The notes under the pieces are model-generated. The model was not told the origin of the DNA and did no database searches. It saw nothing but the letters and a program-made list of their open reading frames with translations. The position numbers were made by a program, and so were the translations under genes. Positions 58,196 to 64,000 of a stretch of DNA of 64,000 nucleotides are shown piece after piece; position 1 is the stretch's first letter; each line of letters opens with the position of its first letter. The DNA is from Candidatus Gugararchaeum adminiculabundum (GTDB lineage: Archaea > Micrarchaeota > Micrarchaeia > Burarchaeales > Gugararchaeaceae): contig CABMDC010000010.1 of NCBI GenBank assembly GCA_902384795.1, positions 23,824 through 87,823 on the forward strand, written 5' to 3'.

Positions 58196-60235
58196 CTAAT
58201 CGCAGGCAAGCGCAGCTGTTTCTTGCATTCCTTCAATTTCTTCCGCTATTTCCGTTTCTTCAGAAGCGAACGCATAGGAATAGCCGAGATGGCGCGCTGT
58301 TTCCGGAACCCGGCCCGCGTGCTTCTGGGTTAGGTCGATTATTTTTCCAGAGGAGGAAGCGAATGCCCGCCACTGCGCCTCGTCCTGCATTGCTAGGGTG
58401 AATGCGAAATCTGCTCCAGAATTTTTCAAAAGCCTGTGAATGGAAACCGCCAGCAAGGGGTCTGCCGGATTTTCCAGGGAAGAGACCAGTTCTATCGCAA
58501 GCCGCTTCTGGTTTGCTGTGCTGGCGAATGACTTGAGGGAATTTTCCAGCTCATTTAGATTGGCTGCGCGCTTGGGCTCCGCAGCCTCGCGCGAGTAAAG
58601 CGCAGGGTGCAAAAAGAGCTTGGAATCCTCGTCGTAAACCTGGGTTGCAAGCACTGCGAAATTGAAGGAGGATTCGTAGGAAGTGATGTCAAAAATACCA
58701 GAGGAACTCTTTTGCATTGATTCCTGCGAGCCTTCGTAAATGCGGAACGGGTGCGAGGAATCGGTTGAAAGGACTATCCTGCTTTCCACTTTTTTTGAAT
58801 CTTTCCGGAAGCAGATGAGCCGCATTATGGTGGGAACGGAGCCGCCGGAGGCGAATCTCTTGCCTTCCTGGGAAAAACGCCAGTCTGAAATCTTGCCCAG
58901 GACTTTTGCCTCGGATGCGGTTGGGGCTGGCATGGACTTGAACTCGTATTTCAGTTTGTCGCGCCACAGGAGCGCCTCGTGCGCCGAATCATTGGAGGCT
59001 GATTTGATGGAATCCAGTTCGGCCAGCCCGCGGTAGAGCAGGCTGAGGTCGGCATCTAAACTCTTGGCATGCTCTGCTTTTATTCCCTGCAAAATCGGGG
59101 TGAAGTCTTTTGATTCGTGCAACTGGGCCGGGGGAGCTTGGAGAGGGGTAGAGAAGATTTGGGGAAGGGCTGAAATTTCAGGAACCGAAATTGCTGGCTC
59201 TGGCGCTGGAAGGAGATCAACAATTGTTTCAGGGGCCTTGGCTGGGATTTCAATTGGAGCTGGCTGGGCTTGAATTTGAGTTGGAATTGGAATTTCTGCT
59301 TCAACTTGAGCTGGAGTGGAAGCTGATGCTAGTAGGGCGGTATCTGCGGGAGCAGGTGCGGAAGATTCGGATGGAACCGGGATGGATGGCGCGAGGATGA
59401 CCGGAGCTGCGGATTGAACAGGAATTTCTGAAACCGAGGCTGCGGGCGAATCGTCCCCGATAACAAAGGAGATGGCGGCGCTCTTCCGAAGCTCGCGCAG
59501 GTCGTTCAATAGTGCGACATCAAGCTCCAGCCCGTTGCGCTGATTTTGCAGTTTCCCGCGCTCTTCCTTTGTCAGGTCAGGATTGTTGGTGAGCTGCATG
59601 GAAACTTTCTGCAATTCCGGGACCACATTCTTCTCTATGCGGTTCAGGCGGTCCATGGATTCACCCAGGGATTTCATGGATTCGGAAAATTCTGGATCGG
59701 AAAAGGAAACTGAGATGGAATTTATTTCTGAGCTTTTAAGCGCGATCAGGAATGCGCGCGTTTCATCCCCCGGGGGAAGAGCGAACGAGCAGCTCCCTTC
59801 CCTGTTTTGGAAAATGTCCAGCAGTTTTTTGAAATCATCCCCCGAGATGGATTTCTTTTGGCGGAGGGAATTGGCTGAAACGCTCAGGAGCGCGTAGTTG
59901 TGCGCAAGGCCGCAGGCGAATTTTTTCTGCGCCTCGCGGTCCTGGAAAATTTTGTAGATTTTGCTGGAGCGGTTCTTGAGCTCTGACTGGATGCACTTCA
60001 TTACCTCCTCCTGCATCTTCTTTTCATCGGAATTCGCCGGTGCTATTTTCTTCGCCTCCAGGGTAAGGGATTTGGTAAGCTCGTTCAGGGATTTTTTCAG
60101 CGGAAGGAAAACTGTGAAATTGGAATCTGCGAATTTTTTATCGGCCTCGCACAGCTTTGTGGCATTGCCGTTCTTCGCATAGCCGGAATTCCTGGAAATT
60201 ATGTATTGCTCCACTTCGTCGATTGTTATCTGCAT
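58196..60235 (-). CDS. Hypothetical protein with long Pro/Ala linker, 679 aa
   Basis: Not recognised. It has a helical N-terminal region (1-265) with a coiled coil around 190-250 (SLGESMDRLNRIEKNVVPELQKVS...), an extended Pro/Ala/Ser/Ile linker (about 268-375; APVILAPSIPVPSESSAPAPADT...), and a mixed C-terminal domain (about 380-679) that begins LQGIKAEHAKSLDADLSLLYRGLAELDSI. No signal peptide or membrane span. It follows a 150-residue partner gene with a nine-base gap, so the two likely function together. Confidence 0.75.
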   Translation of the reverse strand: MQITIDEVEQYIISRNSGYAKNGNATKLCEADKKFADSNFTVFLPLKKSLNELTKSLTLEAKKIAPANSDEKKMQEEVMKCIQSELKNRSSKIYKIFQDREAQKKFACGLAHNYALLSVSANSLRQKKSISGDDFKKLLDIFQNREGSCSFALPPGDETRAFLIALKSSEINSISVSFSDPEFSESMKSLGESMDRLNRIEKNVVPELQKVSMQLTNNPDLTKEERGKLQNQRNGLELDVALLNDLRELRKSAAISFVIGDDSPAASVSEIPVQSAAPVILAPSIPVPSESSAPAPADTALLASASTPAQVEAEIPIPTQIQAQPAPIEIPAKAPETIVDLLPAPEPAISVPEISALPQIFSTPLQAPPAQLHESKDFTPILQGIKAEHAKSLDADLSLLYRGLAELDSIKSASNDSAHEALLWRDKLKYEFKSMPAPTASEAKVLGKISDWRFSQEGKRFASGGSVPTIMRLICFRKDSKKVESRIVLSTDSSHPFRIYEGSQESMQKSSSGIFDITSYESSFNFAVLATQVYDEDSKLFLHPALYSREAAEPKRAANLNELENSLKSFASTANQKRLAIELVSSLENPADPLLAVSIHRLLKNSGADFAFTLAMQDEAQWRAFASSSGKIIDLTQKHAGRVPETARHLGYSYAFASEETEIAEEIEGMQETAALACD

Positions 60236-60244
60236 GGGAACAAC

Positions 60245-60697
60245 TCAGGCTGCCTTTGACTCCTTTAGGATTGGGGCCAGTTTTTTCTGCTGGCGCCTTC
60301 TCTCCTTCGGCCCGGTTAGCTTGTATCCGAGGTTTTCCGGGGATTTGTAATACCAGTAATCGCCGTCCTTCCCGAAAAATGTGTCAATGACCTGCATTCC
60401 GGTTGAGATGCCGGAAAACATTGACCTCAGCTTGGAGCGCAGGGTCGGGGCGGGAATGCTCACCTGCGCATGGGTGACCCGGACTTCCTTTCGTGCAATC
60501 TTCACTGCCATTTCCGGCTTCTGCTGCTGGTCAAGCAATGGCTTCAGCTGCTCTTCGCGCCTCTGTTCCTGGCGCTTTATTTGCATCTGCTTTGCGAAAA
60601 AGTCCTTTTGCTCTGATTTTTGCATTGGAGGATACTGGATTACGACCTGCTGCAGCACTGCCCTCTTTTTCTGCTGGATGTTTTCTTCTGTTGCCAT
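60245..60697 (-). CDS. Hypothetical basic protein, 150 aa
   Basis: Not recognised. The N-terminal two thirds are Gln/Lys/Arg/Glu-rich and helical (KQMQIKRQEQRREEQLKPLLDQQQKP); the C-terminus has TGMQVIDTFFGKDGDYWYYKSPENLGYKLTGPKERRRQQKK, an aromatic patch in a basic context. It could bind nucleic acid or the membrane surface. First gene of a two-gene minus-strand unit; the A/T box AATATATAAA (60731-60740) is shared with pabB. Confidence 0.68.
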   Translation of the reverse strand: MATEENIQQKKRAVLQQVVIQYPPMQKSEQKDFFAKQMQIKRQEQRREEQLKPLLDQQQKPEMAVKIARKEVRVTHAQVSIPAPTLRSKLRSMFSGISTGMQVIDTFFGKDGDYWYYKSPENLGYKLTGPKERRRQQKKLAPILKESKAA

Positions 60698-60730
60698 TGG
60701 TCGATCGCCGCAGTGGATTGGCCGTTTGGA

Positions 60731-60740
60731 AATATATAAA
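60731..60740. promoter_or_regulatory. Shared TATA box, pabB / orphan pair
   Basis: AATATATAAA lies between divergent genes. Its centre is 27 bases before the GTG start of pabB (leaderless) and 38 bases before the ATG of the 150-residue gene. Confidence 0.6.
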
Positions 60741-60761
60741 TGTTGCTAGCGAAAGAATCTC

Positions 60762-61997
60762 GTGAAACAGGGGCTAATTTTAGAGGGTGTGGAAGCGGCT
60801 AGAGAATTCGCCAGCCAGGGGCGCCGGATGATGCTGCTGGACGGGTTTGGCGGATGGAAAGAGCCGGTGCTGGCGATTGGGAGCAGGAAAAATTATTCAG
60901 TGGATAGATTTGAGGGAAAGGGGCTCGCGGAATTTTTTGACGGGATTGCAAAGGACGTGGAAAAAATCGGAATGCCCGCGTTTGGCTATGTTTCCTATGA
61001 TGCGGGCAGGAGCTGCATCAGGCTGCCGAATAAGGCGAAGGATGATTTGAAAACCCCTGAGGCGGAATTTTTCATTCCTGAAAAATTGGTGAAAATTAAT
61101 TTGGGCAGGGGAAAAGAAGCGGAAAACGGAAGGGGGAAGAAAGAGGGTAGGGAGAATAAAAGTGAAAAGAAAATTGGAAAACAGAAAATGGAATTGAACA
61201 GGAGTGAAAGCGAATTCTGCGAAATGGTTTCAAAAACGCGGGAGAGAATCAAGCAGGGCGATATTTACCAGGCGAATCTTTCTGTGAGGGGCAGTGTTGT
61301 AAGTGAGCTCGAACCCATTGATTACTATGAAAGGCTGCGGCGGATTAATCCGTCTCCTTTCAGCTTTTTTTACCAGTCTAGGAATGTGGCGATTGCGAGC
61401 TCTTCTCCTGAATTATTGCTGGAAAGGGAAGGGAGGAAACTTGTGACTAGGCCGATTGCCGGAACAAGGCCGCGGGGAAAGAATGCGGGCGAGGATGCGG
61501 CGCTTAGGAAACAGCTGACCGGCAGCGTGAAGGAAAACGCGGAGCATGTGATGCTGGTTGATTTGGAAAGGAATGATTTGGGGAGGGTGAGCAAGTTCGG
61601 AAGCGTGAAAGTGAGCGAAATGATGGCTGTGGAAAAATATTCCCATGTGCAGCATCTTGTCTCAAATGTCGTTGGCGAGCTGCAAGAGGGGAAAACTTTC
61701 GGGAATGTGATGGAATCGGTTTTCCCCGGTGGGACAATAACCGGGGCGCCTAAAATCGCTTCCATGGAAGTGATTGAGGAATTGGAGCCGGTGAGAAGGG
61801 GGGCGTATACCGGGAGCGCGGGGATTATTGGGCCGGATTTCGCGCAATTCAATATAATCATTAGAAGCATAATTTTTGATAGGGGAAAGGCCTATGCCCA
61901 GGCAGGGGCTGGGATTGTGAAGGATTCGAACCCGCAGAGGGAGTGGAAGGAGAGCTTGCAGAAGATGGAAGCAATGAAGCAGGCATTGGGGTGCTGA
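60762..61997 (+). CDS. pabB: Aminodeoxychorismate/anthranilate synthase component I
   Basis: A 411-residue chorismate-binding enzyme. The C-terminal domain has RIKQGDIYQANLSVRG, SSSPELLLEREG, RPIAGTRPRG (231-239), DLERNDLGRV, HLVSNVVGEL and FPGGTITGAPK. In E. coli-type PabB the third residue of that motif is a catalytic Lys (PIKGT); here it is Ala233, as in anthranilate synthase TrpE. Being followed by a PabC-like lyase points to p-aminobenzoate for folate. The N-terminal domain is short and holds a Lys/Glu-rich insertion (about 116-143). GTG start, leaderless. Confidence 0.88.
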   Translation: MKQGLILEGVEAAREFASQGRRMMLLDGFGGWKEPVLAIGSRKNYSVDRFEGKGLAEFFDGIAKDVEKIGMPAFGYVSYDAGRSCIRLPNKAKDDLKTPEAEFFIPEKLVKINLGRGKEAENGRGKKEGRENKSEKKIGKQKMELNRSESEFCEMVSKTRERIKQGDIYQANLSVRGSVVSELEPIDYYERLRRINPSPFSFFYQSRNVAIASSSPELLLEREGRKLVTRPIAGTRPRGKNAGEDAALRKQLTGSVKENAEHVMLVDLERNDLGRVSKFGSVKVSEMMAVEKYSHVQHLVSNVVGELQEGKTFGNVMESVFPGGTITGAPKIASMEVIEELEPVRRGAYTGSAGIIGPDFAQFNIIIRSIIFDRGKAYAQAGAGIVKDSNPQREWKESLQKMEAMKQALGC

Positions 61998-62001
61998 TGA
62001 A

Positions 62002-62814
62002 ATGAAAAATGGAAAATGCTATTACAATGGAAAGATTGTGCCCGTGAATGAGGCGAAAGTTTCTGCTGGCTGCGATGGGTTCCGCCAGGGAAGGAGCGTG
62101 ATTGAAACCTTTGCGTGCAGGAACTGGAAGGTTGTCTTGTTCAAGGAGCATTTGGAAAGGATGAAAAGGGGGATGGATACTTTTGGATTGAAGGAGACCG
62201 GGCTGGATTTCGCGCAGGTTGTAAAACAGGTGATGAAGGAAAACGGGCTGAAAGAGGCGCGGGTGAGAATTACTGTTTTCAGGGATGAAAAAGGGGAGAA
62301 CGGGGAAAAAACTGGCGTGATTGTTTGCGCGGATGAGATGCCGCTTGCTGAGATAACCGCGAACGGGGTGGAATGCGTTACTGGCAAAATCTCCTGGAAG
62401 CGGGAGTATGATTTCAAGTGCGGGAATTTCATGGAGTATGTGATTGAAAGGGAGAAGGCGGAAAAGAAAGGGGCGTTTGATGCGATTCTTGTGAGGGATG
62501 GAAAAGTGCTGGAAGGGTGCATTGCCAATGTTTTCCTTGTGAAAAACGGTGAATTGATCACTCCTGCCGTTTCTCAGGGAATTGTTTCCGGGATTGCGAG
62601 AAAAGCGGTTTTAATTGCCGCGAAGAAAATTGGGATGAAAGCGGTTGAGCGGGAGGTTAATGCTGAAGAATTGCTGGCTGCCGATGAAGTGCTCTTGACC
62701 AATGCTGTGAGAGGGGTTGTGGCGGTGAAGAAGATTGACGGAAAGAAAATTGGGAGCGGGGAGACTTGCACGAGGCTGAGGGAGCAATACGAGAAAATGT
62801 TTGAGGAGATTTGA
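62002..62814 (+). CDS. pabC: Aminotransferase class IV, likely 4-amino-4-deoxychorismate lyase
   Basis: A 270-residue fold-type IV PLP enzyme. K139 in DFKCGNFMEYVIER is the expected PLP-binding Lys, and LVRDGKVLEGCIANVFLVKNGELITP and GIVSGIARKAVL are the PLP-phosphate motifs. The same fold includes branched-chain and D-amino-acid aminotransferases, so the PabC call rests on its position four bases after pabB. PabC would release p-aminobenzoate and pyruvate. Confidence 0.82.
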   Translation: MKNGKCYYNGKIVPVNEAKVSAGCDGFRQGRSVIETFACRNWKVVLFKEHLERMKRGMDTFGLKETGLDFAQVVKQVMKENGLKEARVRITVFRDEKGENGEKTGVIVCADEMPLAEITANGVECVTGKISWKREYDFKCGNFMEYVIEREKAEKKGAFDAILVRDGKVLEGCIANVFLVKNGELITPAVSQGIVSGIARKAVLIAAKKIGMKAVEREVNAEELLAADEVLLTNAVRGVVAVKKIDGKKIGSGETCTRLREQYEKMFEEI

Positions 62815-63204
62815 ATGGAAAAAACAAAAGTGGCGAATGGAAGCGAGCTGGACTATGTCCTGGTTACGATAGTGGCGCTTGTGCTTTACTTTGCCATTGG
62901 ATTGGTTGGCGCGCTCATAGTTGGAATTTTCGCTGGTTTTAATGCCAAGAAGATGAATGAGAACAGGGCGATTTCAGCGAGCTCGCTGGTGATTGCCGTG
63001 GCGCTTTCGTCCCTGCTTGCGATTACGAGCTTTGGCTGGAAAATCAGGCGGGAGATAGGAACGGATGCTGATTTCATGTATAATTTCATTCCCCAGCTGG
63101 CAAAGGTGCACCCGTCGATTGTGGCGGTTGCAGCCGCCATTCTCGGGTACCTGCTGTTTTTCGCTGGCAGCATGGTTTTTGAGCGTTGCGTGAGAAGGAA
63201 ATAA
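62815..63204 (+). CDS. Membrane protein, 129 aa
   Basis: Not recognised. Three membrane spans (YVLVTIVALVLYFAIGLVGALIVGIFAGF; SSLVIAVALSSLLAITSFGW; IVAVAAAILGYLLFFAGSMVF), the first split by glycine, then a basic tail. The start ATG abuts the pabC stop, so it is probably on the pab transcript. No motif suggests function. Confidence 0.68.
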   Translation: MEKTKVANGSELDYVLVTIVALVLYFAIGLVGALIVGIFAGFNAKKMNENRAISASSLVIAVALSSLLAITSFGWKIRREIGTDADFMYNFIPQLAKVHPSIVAVAAAILGYLLFFAGSMVFERCVRRK

Positions 63205-63216
63205 TGGTGAGAGAAC

Positions 63217-63294
63217 TTGTCTGAAGAAAAGAAAGGGGAAAAACCCTCAAGCAAATCCCACGAGCTGCTGGGGACTACGCAGATTTTTTCATAG
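63217..63294 (+). CDS. Possible small protein, 25 aa
   Basis: A TTG-initiated frame reading SEEKKGEKPSSKSHELLGTTQIFS after GGTGAGAG. It looks protein-like (polar then a small hydrophobic tail) but is very short; homologous small ORFs would be needed to support it. Confidence 0.3.
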   Translation: MSEEKKGEKPSSKSHELLGTTQIFS

Positions 63295-63333
63295 GATATC
63301 AAGGTCGAGATTAATCAGATTGCTTAAATCGTG

Positions 63334-63594
63334 ATGGATCAACGGACCAAGGACTTTGATTCGCGCGTTTCCGAACTTGAGCTTTCCAAGGCGCATCTTG
63401 AGGATGCTTTGCAGGATTTGAAAAAGGAGAACGAGGAGCTGCGCAACCTGGTGCTGAAGCAGAAAATCGCCGGCGCCGAACAACTGGCCAAAATCAACAG
63501 CAGGCTGGCGGATGTGAGTGGAGAGCTGAGTTCCCTCGGAAAAGTGCTTAAAAAGGATATGGAAAGGATTGCGAAGATGAAGAGAAAGGAATAG
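63334..63594 (+). CDS. Coiled-coil protein, 86 aa
   Basis: Nearly the whole protein is a coiled coil (SELELSKAHLEDALQDLKKENEELRNLVLKQ, then QLAKINSRLADVSGELSSLGKVLKKDMERI). Heptad hydrophobics are regular. ATG 63334 or the GTG one codon earlier. Located in the group of small genes before guaA. No function assigned. Confidence 0.62.
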   Translation: MDQRTKDFDSRVSELELSKAHLEDALQDLKKENEELRNLVLKQKIAGAEQLAKINSRLADVSGELSSLGKVLKKDMERIAKMKRKE

Positions 63595-63603
63595 GGAAAA
63601 TCC

Positions 63604-63738
63604 ATGGGAAAAAACGAAAAAGAGGAGGCAAAAAGGAGCGAGGAGGAGCGCGCGGCCGGGTTGCGCGGGAACCTTGCAAACATCTATTCCGCAAAAGTTT
63701 CATCAAGGAAAGAGAAGAGGATAAAGTGGGAGTTGTGA
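63604..63738 (+). CDS. Small basic/acidic protein, 44 aa
   Basis: A short frame beginning GKNEKEEAKRSEEERAAGLRG and ending SAKVSSRKEKRIKWEL. It is charged and likely helical or disordered. It starts 10 bases after the coiled-coil gene and its stop is three bases before the GMP synthase ATG, so it may be a genuine small gene of the same transcript. Confidence 0.45.
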   Translation: MGKNEKEEAKRSEEERAAGLRGNLANIYSAKVSSRKEKRIKWEL

Positions 63739-63741
63739 ATC

Positions 63742-64000
63742 ATGCCGTTTGACACCAAGAAATTCATAGATAAGAGCGTAAGCGAAATCAAGAAGCAGAT
63801 CGGGAGCGGCAGGGCGATAGTTGCCGTTTCAGGCGGGGTTGATTCCACCACTGCTGCTGTTCTTGTGAATAAGGCTATTCCGAACCAGCTGGTTGCCATT
63901 TACGTGGATACCGGGTTGATGAGAATCCATGATACTGATAATGTGAAGAAATTGGGAGTGAACACTGGCCTAAAAGTGAGGGTTGTGGATGCGAACGCCA
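63742..64000 (+). CDS. guaA: GMP synthase, ATP-pyrophosphatase subunit, 5' part
   Basis: The first 86 residues before the window ends. AIVAVSGGVDSTTAAVLVNKAI is the N-type ATP-pyrophosphatase P-loop of GuaA, and LVAIYVDTGLMRIHDTDNVKK matches its next block. There is no glutaminase domain before it, so this is the archaeal split form (GuaAb). It aminates XMP to GMP with the separate glutaminase subunit. Truncated by the window edge. Confidence 0.93.
   Translation, partial: MPFDTKKFIDKSVSEIKKQIGSGRAIVAVSGGVDSTTAAVLVNKAIPNQLVAIYVDTGLMRIHDTDNVKKLGVNTGLKVRVVDANA

Overview
The window is archaeal chromosome. Archaeal signatures are ribosomal protein S6e, aIF2-gamma, the aspartate carbamoyltransferase regulatory chain PyrI, two PurP ligases, an NFACT-N protein, a tRNA with an intron at 37/38, and A/T-rich TATA boxes centred about 26-28 bp before many start codons, which implies leaderless mRNAs. 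Several enzymes are bacterial in type: FBPase class I, a LacD-like aldolase, an RsuA/RluB pseudouridine synthase, and a PabB/PabC/FolC/5-formyl-THF route to folate. The mix suits a DPANN-like lineage, perhaps Diapherotrites or a relative; that placement is a guess from gene content. No rRNA, insertion sequence, integrase or CRISPR array was seen. No stretch over 300 bases lacks a gene.

Layout. 1-4.1 kb: folate and one-carbon genes (folC end, formyl-THF cyclo-ligase, purN) around a 672-residue orphan. 4.1-4.8 kb: a toxin-antitoxin cassette bounded by two copies of the purN 3' end. 5.7-7.9 kb: divergent LacD-like aldolase and FBPase (gluconeogenesis). 8-10.8 kb: a two-span membrane protein with a class III nucleotidyl cyclase domain. 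10.8-14.5 kb: endonuclease III, a pair of MetE-like proteins, and an ADP-ribosylglycohydrolase. 14.5-23 kb (minus strand): a tightly packed block of secreted proteins and lipoproteins, headed by a Cys-repeat lipoprotein and a membrane-anchored winged-helix protein. 23-27.4 kb: tandem purP, a PfkB kinase and NFACT-N. 27.4-34.2 kb: tRNA-Glu, thymidylate kinase, pyrBI, a PRPP synthetase, a HTH/RelE-like pair, and a CTP synthase frame split by one in-frame stop. 34.2-40.3 kb: ammonium transporter, leucyl aminopeptidase, 2-oxoacid:ferredoxin oxidoreductase.

40-45.5 kb: IMPase-like phosphatase, membrane protein, cobalamin adenosyltransferase, methyltransferases and a zincin resembling anthrax lethal factor. 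45.5-48.8 kb: a non-oxidative pentose phosphate operon (epimerase, split transketolase, transaldolase), which would supply ribose-5-phosphate to the two PRPP synthetases and so to the purine and pyrimidine genes here. 48.9-51.6 kb: two paralogous orphans sharing a duplicated promoter, either side of the pseudouridine synthase. 51.6-56.4 kb: second PRPP synthetase, ankyrin protein, tRNA-Ser, Era-like GTPase with Zn-ribbon partner, M24 peptidase, membrane protein. 56.5-58.2 kb: S6e and aIF2-gamma. 58.2-60.7 kb: two orphans. 60.8-64 kb: pabB-pabC, small genes and the start of the GMP synthase ATP-pyrophosphatase subunit.

Two translation styles are visible. First genes of transcription units are often leaderless (including GTG or TTG starts), while internal operon genes carry a GGTGAT-type ribosome binding site. 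Several divergent gene pairs share one near-palindromic TATA box.
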